Positions 1-22,624 are shown, counted from the stretch's first letter. The stretch is 52,500 bases of DNA from Neocallimastix lanati (nom. inval.) (GCA_016946835.1 JACVTC010000126.1:422501-475000); one strand, 5' to 3'. Notes: generated by a model not told the origin, from the sequence alone. Made by a program: numbers and translations.

Positions 1-995
1 TTAATGAAAGAATGTTTGGAGTATGATCAAAAATAGTTAAATAATAATTATAATAAATAGTTTATAATAGTTTAAAATAATTTATAACAATTTATAATTT
101 TATAATAATAAGTAATAATAAATAATAATTAATTATTTATTAATAATCATATTTAGAATATTATTTGATACTAGAGATATATCAAAATTAAAAGTGTATT
201 TAAATAATGAATGGAGAAATATAATACAAGAAAAAGTTCCATTAAAAGAATTTATTATATCGAAAGCAGTAAAATTAGGTAAATATGGCGAAACGCATAT
301 TCCTCCTAGTGCACTTATCGCTTTAGAAAAGATGAAACATGATCCTAGATCAAATCCACAATATGGTGAACGAGTTCCATTTATTGTGATTTATAAAGGA
401 CCTAACAGTCCTTTAAAAGATTGCATTATTTCTCCAGAAAATTTATTATCTAAAATGTTAGTATATCAAATATAAATATATATATATATACTTCTATTAT
501 TTTTTAATCATCATTAATAAATATTTTAAAAAAAAAAAATTTTTTTTATTTTCTTTATAAATAAATATATATGTATGTATAATAAAAGTGGTTACAAAAT
601 TCATAGTTCATATTATATTATGAAACAAATTATTCCACCACTTAATAGATTATTTAAAATTATTGGTCTTGGTAAATATTAATATAAATTGCCTTTTATA
701 TATATATATGTATATATTAAAAAAAAAAAAATACTAATAATAAATATAATTAAAAATATAAAATAAAACATTAAAAATGTTTAAATTTTAACATTTTCAA
801 ATTTATTTACAAACATAATATAATTTATAAAGATATTTCTCAATGGTATAAACAAATGCCAAGAATTCAAACCATAGATATATATACAAATTCACAAAGA
901 GTTACTAATCAATATAAAGGTATAAGTACTATTGATAAATATTATTTAACCAACAATTGTATTCTATGTAATTCTTTTTCTGGAAATAAAGGTAC

Positions 996-1036
<41 letters not shown>

Positions 1037-1079
1037 AGTATTATTATATTATAAATTTTGTTTAAATATATATTTTTTA

Positions 1080-1127
<48 letters not shown>

Positions 1128-1397
1128 TTTTTTTTAATTATAATAGATTTTTGTAAAAAATGTTTGAATAATTTCAATGGTTCTTATTCAGAAATTATGC
1201 AAAATTTAAATAATTTAGAAAATAAATACAATTATATACAAAAAATTTGTAGAAAATGTACAAATGTAACACTAGATTTAGATATTGAGAATTGTTGTAA
1301 ATCTATGGACTGTCCGATTCTTTATTTTAAGCAACATTTAAAAACTAAACTTAAAGTCATGTACCAAATATCAAATGATTTTTTAAATAATATTTAA
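1..1397 (+). CDS. REV3: DNA polymerase zeta catalytic subunit REV3, C-terminal part (5' end outside window)
   Basis: Translesion B-family DNA polymerase, nuclear, which extends from mismatched or lesion-containing primer ends. Five exons read by hand: 1..20, 157..456, 589..671, 833..991, 1147..1397; all junctions are GT...AG and stay in frame. The joined protein carries the thumb and C-terminal signatures of REV3: an LFDTRDISKLK segment, a GERVPFIVIYKGP segment, then YYIMKQIIPPLNRLFKIIG. After these comes the C-terminal domain with two cysteine modules. CysA is CILC ... CKKC (zinc type in the family). CysB is CRKC ... CCKSMDC, the site that binds a [4Fe-4S] cluster and contacts the accessory subunits in known B-family polymerases. 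All eight cysteines are present, so the end is intact. The TAA at 1395-1397 is the natural stop. Only about 270 codons are visible; the catalytic palm motifs lie upstream of the window. Confidence 0.9.
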
Positions 1398-1518
1398 TGA
1401 AAAAAAATTTTTTTTTTCTAAAATAATATTTAATAAAAATATATCTTTTTTTTTTTTTACTACTTTAATATTCGTAATTTTTCCGAAATAAATTTTTAAA
1501 CCATATTTATAAAAAGAG

Positions 1519-1572
<54 letters not shown>

Positions 1573-2024
1573 TATAATAAAATAAAAATTGAATTATCAA
1601 ATATTATCTGTATAAATATCTAAATAAATTCAATTTTTTTTATTCAATATCAATAAACTTTTATTCATCTTTTTTTTTTTTTTAATAAGATTTTATATTT
1701 AATTTAATTTTTAATGTTTACTTTTTATTTTTATTTTATTATTATTATTATTTAAATACTTATATTAAAAATGTTAATTTTAAAAACTTTAATTTTACCA
1801 AACTCTTTTATATATATATATATACATATACAATTAAAAAATTTTAAAATTAATTCAAAATAAGTTATAATAGAATAAAATAGATTACAGAAACATAATA
1901 AAAGAATTTAAAAAAAAAATATTTTAAAAGTAATGAATTCTTATATCTTGATTTTTGTTAATAGTTAAATATTTAGAATAAAAATTAAATAATATTATTT
2001 CATTATTTAATATAAAAGTATTTC

Positions 2025-2056
<32 letters not shown>

Positions 2057-2077
2057 TTTAAAATCAATAAATATATA
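1398..2077. other. Intergenic spacer between REV3 and the receptor gene
   Basis: No coding potential was seen on either strand. It holds long A and T homopolymers (about 1521-1550 and 2023-2055), TA dinucleotide runs and short T-tracts. The paired T-run and A-run at about 2023-2055 sits just upstream of the receptor ATG and may be a nucleosome-poor promoter element; that is inference from position and composition only. Confidence 0.5.
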
Positions 2078-8864
<6,787 letters not shown>

Positions 8865-9449
8865 ATACATTATTAATGTCGCCATTAAAGAATAAAATAA
8901 TCACAATTAAACTATACTTTTAATAATATTGTAATCGTTTTAAATATTTCAAATTATATGTTATCATTTTCTATATATTATTAATTTTATACAGAAAGAA
9001 TCATAAATAAATTTTTATTTAATAAATCATATACATATATAATATATCAATATTTTATTTTAATATAATAAATTATATACATATATAATATATCAATATT
9101 TTATTTTAATATAATTTAAATACTCATAAAAGTTAATATACAAATTCTTAATAATGAACATTTAAAATAATTATTACATTTATAATTAATTATTATTATT
9201 AAAAAAGTAATAATAATAATAATAATAAAGAACCATATTTATTAAAAATTTAATAATTAATAAATAAAATACATATAAATTTATATAAATAAATATATAT
9301 AAAATTTTTATTTATTATTTTTAAGTTATATAGATATTATTTGAAACATATTTATCTGGTATAAATTATTTTTATTTTTTTATTTTTTTTTTTATTTTTT
9401 TGTTTATCTGTTTTATTTTCTTCTTTCTTTTTTGTTATAATTTTAAAAA

Positions 9450-9488
<39 letters not shown>

Positions 9489-9505
9489 TGAGTCATATCT
9501 ATGAT
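8865..9505. other. Convergent intergenic region with a tandem duplication
   Basis: The spacer lies between the stop codons of the receptor (+) and the phosphodiesterase (-). It contains a 46-bp direct tandem duplication (9021-9066 and 9067-9112, differing at about one base), a (TAA)n run near 9210 and TA runs near 9450-9485. No gene was seen. Both genes must end transcription here. Confidence 0.7.
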
Positions 9506-12393
9506 CTACGATGTATGAGTATATGAACCAATGGCGTATTCAATTTTCTTTTCCATTAATTGTCTCCAGCACTCTTTATTTCTTTGTACACCTTCTAGAA
9601 TATATTTTGCCTTTGGTAGGAATTTTACTAATGCTTTTGCTGCAGGTTCAATAACATTACTGAAAAATTCATATTGAACCTTCGGTATTTCTTTTTCAGT
9701 GGAAGCACGATCAACTAATGCACTAGTAAATTGTAAACCTAATTCTTTTTCCTTCTTTCCTTGTTCAAATGATTCTATTAACACATCTTCAGCAATAAGT
9801 CTAGTTTCTTCAAAAGGCTTAAACATTGAACCTAAATCACATGAAGTCATTACAATTCCATGTAGAAGTTCTAAATTTCTTTTATTATTTTCTAAATCAA
9901 GATTTTCGCCATTAATATATCTATCACCTAATTCATTAATACTTTTTAAATTTTTAAAAAATATAGATAAATCTGTTGAAATGATACAACTTTCCATAAT
10001 ATTAAGAGCACGTTTATAATTTTCTTTTGATAAATTTTTAAATATATTATGATCTGGAAGAGAAAGAATATTAATAGTATGATTGAAATGATGTCTTTCC
10101 ATAGTAGAATCGGATGATTCAACAGCTAACATAGTTTTTGCAGAAACCTGAAATTGATTATTAGTTCCACGATGGTCAATATCATGACATATACAAGAAA
10201 CTAGCATAACAAGTATATCAAATTGATCATTAATTAGTTCTCTCAGTCCACCAAATTTCAAAAGTAAGTACAATGTATGCGTCACCGCTGAAGCATGTGA
10301 GAAGTTATGATATTGAACATTTGTTCGGTAATTTTTATGTACAGTCATCAAAAAATGTACTAGCATTTTTTCTGGAATTTGGAAGGTTTCAGTGAAGTTG
10401 AATTCTTGGAACATGGAATATATAGTTAATATTAATTCTTCATTTTGATCTTTTAGAGAATGAGTATCGAAATCCCAATTTTGATATATTTCTGGATTAA
10501 TGAAGGTTTTTGATTCATCTTTTAAATATTTCTCATAGAAATGATCTACATCTTCTACAGACGTTGTCATATGATATGCTATCATCTCAACATTGACATC
10601 CATAAGCATTTTTTGCTTTTGATTTCTTTCTAATAATATAGCCCTTTCCATACTTATAGCACAATATGCGGCAAAAAATTGAATAACCATGACATCGTAA
10701 TCACTAAATTCTATAACTTCCCCATCTTCTCCAAGTTTATTAACCAACTTTAATACACTTATAACTTTTTTAGCATCTTCTTTGTCATTTTCAGTTGGAT
10801 CTGGAATATAAAATCCACCGTTATAATTTGAAAAGAAATTGGTTTCATTTCCTCCATTGACGATTTGAGTAGATCTAAATATTGGAACCACTATAATACT
10901 TTTTGTTCTGTATTTATGATCTGTATCTATTGTTCCATTATAATTTTTATCTAAATAAGCATCTCCAATATTTAATAATTCACCTGTTTGAATAACATGC
11001 CCAATCAAACCACCTTTACTGATAGGAATATCTTCATATTTATTATCATCTTCTGAATCAAAATTTACGTATCTAAAAGTATCATTATCTTGTACCATAT
11101 ACAAACTAGCTTGATCAGATCCAACTAATTCTTGAGCAGAGGATACAATTTTACGAAGAAGGGTATAATAATCTAATTCACCAAATAATGATTGAAGAAT
11201 GTTTACTAATTGTAAAATAATAGAATGTCGACTAACTTGATCGGTTAACACATCATTTTTATTTGACATTTCTTTCATTTTTTCTATTAATTCTTTTTGA
11301 GCTTCTCGATAATACAAATTTTCTTTCTTTAAATCAATTAATTTATTTTCTATTTCATTTTTTAATATAGATGAAGTAACATTCTTTTGTGTTTTTTGTA
11401 TAAGACATTCAATTGAATCACCATTCATAATTGCTTTTCCATCATCATCCAAAATCTCATCTTTAGTTATACTATTTTTAGGTTGTTCATTAGTCTCGTC
11501 ACTATCATTTATTTTTGTTGTTTCTTTTCCCATGTTATCAATTATTGAAACAAGGTCACTATCATCTTTAACTTCTTCTTCAATTTCTTTTTCATATTGA
11601 ATAAATTTCTTATAACGATTATTAATTTCATTTTTACAAAGATTATATGATGAATAAAGATAATTATTTTGAATTGCACTTCCTAAAAGTTTTAAATATA
11701 CCTTTAATTTTTCATAATCATTATTTGTAAAAACCTTTATATTACCTTTCTTTTTATTTATACTGGAATTTGAATCACTTAGAGTATTAAGTGAACTCAT
11801 ATTTTCATTTGAATCATTTATACAATTATCAATATTATGTATTGGATTATATTTATTATATAAACATACTACACCGATTACATTATTATTATAACATTTA
11901 TTCTGCATCCAAGGAACAAGTTTTCTATCTACACAACAACTTATCGGTATACCTATAAAATTTCGAATGTGTGAATCAGTTCCACTTTCAATTTCCTTTA
12001 AATTATCAAGGGAATAATCGCTCTTATAGGAGTACTTCTTTTTATAAGTTAATTCTGGATCTTCATAAGAAGATTCCCCATTTTCAACATTTTCAATTGA
12101 ATATCCACTTTTAAATAATGAATTCTTTTCATCATAATTATTAGGATCTAAATCTTGAAAAAGATTTATTGAACTTATATATCTTTTATTATTATTTTCT
12201 ATTGATCTTACATTACCATTTAAGTCAAGCCATGACCTTTTATTTATTATTTCTGAATTATTTTCTATAATAACCTTATTACGTTGAACCACCTAATATT
12301 TATTTATGTATTTATTTATTTATTAATTTATTTATTTATTTTAGTATTAGTATATATTTAGCAAACGTAATTATCACGAATATAAAAATATCA

Positions 12394-12440
<47 letters not shown>

Positions 12441-12509
12441 ATAATAATAATTATAATTATTATTATTATTTTATATAAAAAATAAATAATTCTTAAAATT
12501 TTAAAAATA

Positions 12510-12578
<69 letters not shown>

Positions 12579-13254
12579 TAAAGCATATATATTATTTATA
12601 TTTAATTCTATAAATAAATTATTTAAAACGTACTTCACAACAAAAATATTGTATTTCCGAAAGATCTACGCTTATATCTTTTTCAATCTTTTTTACTTTA
12701 ACATTTCTATACATTTTATAAGTCTTATTTTCACTTTTACGTCTTTCTTTTTTATTATGTTCATTTCGGTTTATAAATGTAGTTAATTCAAGTTTGAAAG
12801 CTTTATTTATTGGATGATCTATTTTTGAATTAACTTCACCATATATATTATTAGAAAGAGAAAGATTAGAAGTACTAAAATTATTTAAGCTTGATGTTTC
12901 TATTGGTTTAATTAAACTTAGAGATGCCGCTTCTGCATTCGCAATATTTAACATCTTACTTACAATTCTTTCCAAACTTGAATTAATTTGGGTATATGAA
13001 TCATTCAATACACTAAATGATTCATCTTCATCAAAAATAGTATGACTTAATTTTTTACTTAATTTATTCAATTGATAATGTATTTCATTTGATCGATTAA
13101 ATTTAAAAGATAAATTTGGACTTGAGTAGACTTTTCCTTCAAATTCTTTAGAAAGTTCATTATGATTTAATGGATAAAAATGTCTTTTTTTTAATCCTAT
13201 ATTTTCATTTACTCCTATTCTATTTTTTTTTTTGTGTAAACTATGTGAACTCAT
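9506..13254 (-). CDS. Tandem-GAF 3',5'-cyclic nucleotide phosphodiesterase (class I PDE)
   Basis: Hydrolyses cAMP and/or cGMP to the 5'-monophosphate. Two exons on the minus strand: 13254..12634 and 12292..9506. The donor after Cys-Glu is GTACGT and the acceptor is ATTAG; together they give 1,135 residues. GAF-A starts in exon 1 (residues about 90-118) and resumes in exon 2 (GVVCLYNK near residue 350), with a low-complexity insertion of about 200 residues between. A charged linker follows. GAF-B spans residues about 560-760 (ISKGGLIGHV, NIGDAYLD, VLKLVNK). The HD-type catalytic domain spans about 850-1,120 and has YHNFSHA, CHDIDHRGTNNQF, ERHHFNH, TSCDLGSM and a glutamine in KVQYEFF at the purine-clamp position. 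All metal-binding residues seen in the family are present. The layout resembles PDE2/5/10/11 of animals, where GAF domains bind cyclic nucleotides. No membrane segments or signal peptide were seen. A T-rich tract at 13277-13315 lies upstream of the start. Confidence 0.93.
12397..12578. repeat. (ATT)n followed by (AAT)n: self-complementary triplet arrays in the phosphodiesterase intron
   Basis: On the + strand, an ATT-type array at about 12397-12439 is followed after about 70 bp by a complementary TAA-type array at about 12511-12578. Both lie in the single intron of the phosphodiesterase gene (12293-12633). In the transcript they could pair into a stem of about 40 bp between the splice sites. 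Confidence 0.85.
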
Positions 13255-16307
<3,053 letters not shown>

Positions 16308-17069
16308 ATGGATTATATTAATTCAATGATACTTTCAAAATTCGTAATTACAAACAGAATCGGTCTTCCACCAAAAGACGAATTAAATGCTTTCCATTAT
16401 TTATCTGAATCTAAGCAATCTAAGCTTTGGAAGCATACTAAACCAACAAAAAATAAATGGATTGTTAAGGAAGATTCTTCTTCTGGTTTCTTTAAAAAGG
16501 GTGCAAAAAAAAAGTCTATTGATGAATATGAAATAATAAAAGTATTGGGTGTTGGTGCACATGGGGATGTTAAATTAGCACATAAAAAAAACGATTCAAA
16601 AAAGGTTTTTTTTTTATTTTAAAAAATGATATTTAAATTTTAAATTTTTATTATTTTTAATTTATTAAATTTTTATTTATTGTAATAATTAAATTGATAA
16701 ATTATACTAAAATTTATTTATTATTTTATTTAATTTTAATAAAACAACAATTAAATTTATAATAATGAATTAAAAATATTTATTTAAACTGATAAAGAAA
16801 CAATATGCAATAAAAACAATTAATAAGGATAAAATAATACCAGAACTATTAATTGGAAATGAAAATAGAAAAATTCCTTTAGAAATTCATATACTTGATT
16901 TTTTAAGTAGACATCTTGACCCAGCAGGAATTATTGTAGAAATGACAGATTATTTTGAAGATGATATTAATTTTTATGTGGTCATGAAATATTTTGATAG
17001 TGGAATAGGAATGGATTTATTTGATTTTGTAAGTTATCATATATAATAACGAAATTCAAATAAATATGT

Positions 17070-17113
<44 letters not shown>

Positions 17114-18238
17114 AAAGCATAAAATAATAACTATTCTTATTTTTATTTCACATATATATAATAATAATGAATAGATCGATAAACAAACAGAATGGATTGA
17201 AGAGAGTCGAATAAAAAAAATATTTAAGCAGTTATGTTTAGGTATATCACATCTTCATTCTCTTGGTATTGTTCATCGAGATATAAAAGTTAGTAAATAT
17301 ATAAAAAATAAAATTTCTCTATCGAATAAAAAATTAATTTTTAATTATTATAATTTATTACATAACATAAGGATGAAAATGTAATTTTAGATGAAACGTG
17401 TACAAAAATACAATTAGTAGATTTTGGCTCAAGTGGTTATTACAGACCAGGATTGTTGAATGATATATTTTTTGGAACAGAAGGATATGCTGTAGGTTTA
17501 ACAGTTTAATTATAAGTTAATATATTATATTAAATATTCCACCATATTAATTAATATTTAACCTTCATTAAAAAAATCTTTATAAAATAATAATAAATAA
17601 TTTGTAACTAAAAGGCACCGGAAAGTAATTATTAACTATTAGATATTTTAACATAATAAATATATATATATATTACAATAAACATAATATATTAATAAAC
17701 ATAATATATTAATAATTCGAAAATAATTTATATTATTTTTATTTTAGTTGTATTTGGTGAAAAATATTCTGGTCCTGAACAAGGTTTAAAAATATTAGAA
17801 TTAATATATTTAAAAATATAAATAAGAAAAAAAATAAATATAAATATAAATATAAATAATATTATTAAAAAGTATAAAAATAATTAATAAAAATCAAAAT
17901 ATATTTTTATTTTGTTTTATTTTATTTGCATTTTATTTTTAGATATTTGGTCATTGGGTGTACTTCTTTATACATTAATATATCAAGAAAATCCATATTT
18001 ACAGGAAGACTTCTACTCAAAACCATTACAAATACCTTTTATATTATCAGAAGGTAAATATATATATATTTATTCTATTATATTAATTTGTGAGTATATA
18101 AATATAATTTTATTAATAAAAATTAATAATTTTAATGAATCAGATTCGTTAGATTTACTACGTTGGATGCTTAATAAAGATCCAAGTTGTAGACCAACTA
18201 TAAAAGAAATATTAAATCATCCTTGGCTTAAGGATTAA
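16308..18238 (+). CDS. Ser/Thr protein kinase, PAS-kinase (PASK/PSK)-like catalytic domain
   Basis: Eight exons: 16308..16604, 16798..17028, 17175..17288, 17372..17491, 17615..17624, 17748..17783, 17943..18053, 18144..18238; 1,014 nt, 337 residues, all GT...AG and in frame. The N-terminal ~70 residues match no domain I know. The kinase domain then runs to the end: glycine loop GVGAHG, YAIKT with the ATP-site lysine, HRDIK|DEN catalytic loop split exactly by an intron, DFGSSG, a GTEGYAAPE activation segment, DIWSLGVLLYTL, and a C-terminal RP motif. The spacing and the phrases GMDLFDF and YQENPY resemble PAS kinases more than other CAMK-group members. PAS kinases coordinate sugar use and storage, but no PAS domain is present here, so regulation must differ. 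Exon 5 is only 10 nt. The last intron is 90 bp with no in-frame stop, so its retention would add 30 residues without a frameshift. Confidence 0.88.
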
Positions 18239-18367
18239 TTTTATCATTATAAATACTATATAAATATAAATAAAATAAAATAAAATAAATAAAAAAATAA
18301 AAAAAAAAATAAAAATAAAAATAAAATAAAATAAAATAAAATTTTAATGATACTTAATGTGTACTTA

Positions 18368-18398
<31 letters not shown>

Positions 18399-19243
18399 GT
18401 AAAATTCTACTTTTTTCTTTTTATTTAATAATAAATATATTTTAATTATAAAATTAATATGAAATTAAATATAATTTAATAAAAAATTAACATATTTATT
18501 AAATATTATAAATTATAATATTTGGTATTAGTAATATTAGTATTATTAAATATTTATTATATTCTATATTTTTTATTTTAAAACTAATTATTATAATCTG
18601 CATACATGTGTAAATATTAGGTATCATATGTTTGCATAAATTTTAATATTAATCTATAAACAAGAAAATTAAAATTAATATATTTATATATATATATATA
18701 TATATAAAATAATTAAATTTTTATCCGATCGTTTTTTATCTTTTTTTATTTTTTAATATATTTTTTATTTTAACTTTAAATAATATATATATATTTTTTT
18801 TTTGGTTTTTATTTATTAATTTTATAATTAATAGAAGTAGTGGCTTAGAGAAACACGTGATATAAATTAACTTTGATCAACGAAAAACAAATAAAAATTT
18901 GAATGTATTTAATATATTTATTTAATTTTCTATATTTAAAATACAATAATAAAAAATATTGTGGCGTGTAAGTATAAAAAAAATTAACTTAATATTTAAA
19001 ATAACCAATAATTCATATAAAATGTGGCCTATTATAATAAATACAACTATTATATACAAATACCAAGAATAAACATTTTTTTCCAATTCGTCAAGATTAT
19101 TTAATACATAATGTATATATATGTTTGACATATAAATAAAAGAATATAAAAGAAGTATTTTCTTTTTTTTTCTTTTTTTTTTAAATTCTACAAAATTAAA
19201 ATATTTTTTAATTTATATTTAAAATAAATATTAAAAAAAAAAA
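18239..19243. other. Intergenic region, nothing recognised
   Basis: Very AT-rich, with (TAAAA)n-like stretches near 18265-18340, a 28-bp T-tract near 18370-18398 and TA runs near 18690. A short stretch of more mixed composition (about 18835-18895) has no recognised gene or RNA. The minus-strand open frame at 18922-19131 has no homology I recognise and is not called. Confidence 0.5.
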
Positions 19244-19820
19244 ATGGCCAGAGGAAAGCAGAAGGAACAAGCTAGGTAGGAATATTGAAATATCTTATTC
19301 ATGTTTTTTATAATAAATGTGATATCTTTAAATAAAAATATATTTCTTTTTTTTTTTAGTGAATTACAATTTAAAAATATATTGTATATCAATTATTAAT
19401 CATTTCTAAAAAAAAATAAAAAAAATAAAAATTAAAAAGAGAAAAAGCTCAAAAGGCTGCCGCTGCTAGAAAGGGTGGAAAGTCTCAAATACAATTCAGA
19501 GAACAAGGTCTTCAAAGTATTTGCCCAATTTGCAGAGTAAGTAAAATGATTATTTTGTAAAAAGAATAATCATTAATATTGAAATTAATATTGAAATATA
19601 TGTATTAATGTATTAATATTGTTAATTAGAATCAATGAATAAAAAATTTTTATAATTGACTTTCTCCTATATAGGAAAGTATAACAAAGTATTAAAAATT
19701 TTTTTTTTTTTTACTAAAAAAATAAATATAATATAGACACCAAATCCAAATTATAAGACTATGGTTTTACATATGGAAGCTAAGCATCCAGGAAAACCAA
19801 TTCCACCAGAAAAATCCTGA
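19244..19820 (+). CDS. Small ZNF706/At2g23090-like C2H2 zinc-finger protein
   Basis: Three exons: 19244..19275, 19440..19536, 19737..19820, giving 70 residues. The start MARGKQKEQAREKAQK is the SERF-like basic N-terminus typical of this conserved family (about 70-76 residues in animals and plants). It is followed by an Ala/Lys/Gly-rich linker and one zinc finger, CPICRTPNPNYKTMVLHMEAKH, which is C-x2-C-x12-H-x4-H. The tail HPGKPIPPEKS matches the HPKTPLPPE-type end of ZNF706. The fit in length and end motif makes the call secure despite the small size. ZNF706 has been linked in animals to repression of stem-cell programmes and to protein aggregation; a role in fungi is not known to me. All exons are below open-reading-frame-scan size, so the gene is easily missed. 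Confidence 0.9.
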
Positions 19821-20453
19821 GAAATAAAAAAATAACAAGAAATTAAAAAAAAATAATAATAATAATTAAATAATAATCAACTAGAAATGCAGTTGATTAA
19901 ATATATTTATTATAATGATAATAAATATAAAATAGTTTTATTTTTTATAGTTAAAGACTTTGATTAAAAATTGAAGTAAATATACCAATATAAAACAAAT
20001 AAAATAAAGATAAAGATATAATACCTATAAGTCATTTATTTTTTTTTTTAATTTTGAGTTTTATTATTTTATATTTATATATGTAATATTATTGATATAT
20101 TTAGTATTATTATATAATTAATTTTTTATAAATACTATATAAATTTTTAATATTAAGTATAATATTATGAAATATTATACTTTATATATAAAATTTATTC
20201 ATTTTGGTTTTCTAATATTCATCATTAACATAGAAGTCATGTGATCAATATTGCTATATAAACAATATAGTTATATGTATATATATATAACAATAGAGCA
20301 TTGTATATTAATTAAGCAATACAGCTTTGATATTCAATGGCTCATTGTAATTTTATAAGTTTTCAAAGAAAGTAGAAATTTATTTTTTTTTTATTTATTT
20401 ATTTATCTATTTATTTATCTATTTATCCATTTATTTATTTATTTATTTATAAT

Positions 20454-20493
<40 letters not shown>

Positions 20494-20537
20494 AAATTTT
20501 TAAAATTTTTTGTCAATATTAATTTGTCAAATTTATG
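19821..20537. other. Intergenic region upstream of the minisatellite
   Basis: No gene seen. It includes (TTTA/TCTA)n runs at about 20385-20490 and a segment of mixed composition at about 20220-20345 that holds a short imperfect palindrome (TTGCTATATAAACAATATAG). No RNA family was recognised. Confidence 0.5.
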
Positions 20538-21775
20538 TAAATATTTTTATAATTTTTTTTTATTTTATTATATTTTATTTTATATTAATATTTTACTATT
20601 TTATACTAATTCACTATTTATTTTATTTTATTTTATTTTTATTAATACTTTACTATTTTATACTACTTCACTATTCATTTTATTTTATTTTATTTTATCT
20701 TTATTAATACTTTACTATTTTATACTACTTCACTATTCATTTTATTTTATTTTATTTTTATTAATACTTTACTATTTTATACTACTTCACTATTCATTTT
20801 ATTTTATTTTATTTTATTTTTATTAATACTTTACTATTTTATACTACTTCACTATTCATTTTATTTTATTTTATTTTTATTAATACTTTACTATTTTATA
20901 CTACTTCACTATTCATTTTATTTTATTTTATCTTTATTAATACTTTACTATTTTATACTACTTCACTATTCATTTTATTTTATTTTATTTTATCTTTATT
21001 AATACTTTACTATTTTATACTACTTCACTATTCATTTTATTTTATTTTATTTTTATTAATACTTTACTATTTTATACTACTTCACTATTTATTTTATTTT
21101 ATTTTATTTTTATTAATACTTTACTATTTTATACTACTTCACTATTCATTTTATTTTATTTTATTTTATCTTTATTAATACTTTACTATTTTATACTACT
21201 TCACTATTCATTTTATTTTATTTTATTTTTATTAATACTTTACTATTTTATACTACTTCACTATTTATTTTATTTTATTTTATCTTTATTAATACTTTAC
21301 TATTTTATACTACTTCACTATTCATTTTATTTTATTTTATTTTTATTAATACTTTACTATTTTATACTACTTCACTATTCATTTTATTTTATTTTATTTT
21401 TATTAATACTTTACTATTTTATACTACTTCACTATTCATTTTATTTTATTTTATTTTATCTTTATTAATACTTTACTATTTTAAACTACTTCACTATTCA
21501 TTTTATTTTATTTTATCTTTATTAATACTTTACTATTTTATACTACTTCACTATTCATTTTATTTTATTTTATTTTTATTAATACTTTACTATTTTATAC
21601 TACTTCACTATTCATTTTATTTTATTTTATTTTATTTTATTTTTTATTAATGCATTTTATACTACTGTTTATTTTATTTTATTTTATTTTTTATTAATAC
21701 ATTTTATACTACTTTACTGTTTATTTTATTTTATTTTATTTTATTTTTTATTAATACTTTACTTATTTTATACTA
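20538..21775. repeat. Minisatellite, ~57-62 bp unit, about 17 good copies plus degenerate edges; + strand lacks G over 20538-21651
   Basis: The unit reads TTAATACTTTACTATTTTA followed by TACTACTTCACTATTCA and then three or four TTTTA pentamers. Units start near 20641, 20702, 20761, 20823, 20880, 20937, 20998, 21055, 21113, 21174, 21231, 21288, 21345, 21402, 21464, 21519 and 21580. Degenerate units lie before (20583) and after (21646, 21693, 21750). Length differences come mostly from the pentamer count and from a TTTTT/TATCT variation. Both strands show long hydrophobic open frames here, which are artefacts of the repeat. The last G before the array is at 20537 and the next is at 21652. Confidence 0.95.
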
Positions 21776-22624
21776 CTTAAATTTCTACTATTTAATATAA
21801 TTTATTTTATTTTAATTTTTATTATTATAATATTTTACAATTTATCATATTATAATATTTGATGCTTTAAATATAATTATTTTATATCCTAAAATTAAAT
21901 ATAACTTTAAATATTAAAATTCTATATCAATTCAAATAAAAAAAATTTTTTTTAAAATTTTAATTCTTTTTTCTTTTTTAATTTATTTATTTTATGAACC
22001 ATATAAAATAATATATTCTTAATATATTGATATAAGTTAATATAATGTATTTTATAAAATATTATTTTATGTTAGATATATGATTTATTATATTAAATAT
22101 TTAATTAAAAATACATATTTTTTAAGTTTTATTTATCTAATCCTTTAATTTTTTTTAAATTTTTAAAAAAGCTCAATATCATATCCAATCATATTTAAAT
22201 CTATCTTTATTTTGTATTTAAAACAAAACTTTAAAATAAATTAAATTAATTATATATTTCTTTTATTAACTTTACATATCAATATATGTATCATAATATT
22301 TATTAATATATTAAAATATATTATTAATTATTCTAAATCGAATATTATTTAAAAAAAAAAATTTAATTATTAAAAATTAGAAAAACCGCCTTTTTTTTTT
22401 TTTTTTTTTTTATTTTTATATTTTAGTAATACTTAAAAAAAAAGAAAGAAAACCAAAAAAAAATAAAAATAAAAATAAAAAGAATAAATAAAATTAGTAT
22501 TTTATAAACAGTTGTTTATAAAAAAAAAAATTAAAAATATTAAAAAAAAAAAATTATTTTCTTATAATAGAAAATATATAATAGTTTTTTTTTTTTTTCT
22601 TAAATAATAATAAAAATAAAAACA

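Noticed and set aside
9699-10019. 106-residue + strand open frame
   Set aside because: It is antisense to the phosphodiesterase catalytic domain, which is strongly conserved on the other strand.
12374-12586. Poly-Ile open frame on the minus strand
   Set aside because: It is the triplet array in the phosphodiesterase intron; it has no complexity and lies between a valid donor and acceptor.
18922-19131. 69-residue minus-strand open frame upstream of the zinc-finger gene
   Set aside because: No recognised domain, hydrophobic low-complexity composition and no splice or homology support.
20510-20826. Hydrophobic open frames resembling a membrane protein
   Set aside because: They are translations of the minisatellite; the frame and composition follow the repeat unit.
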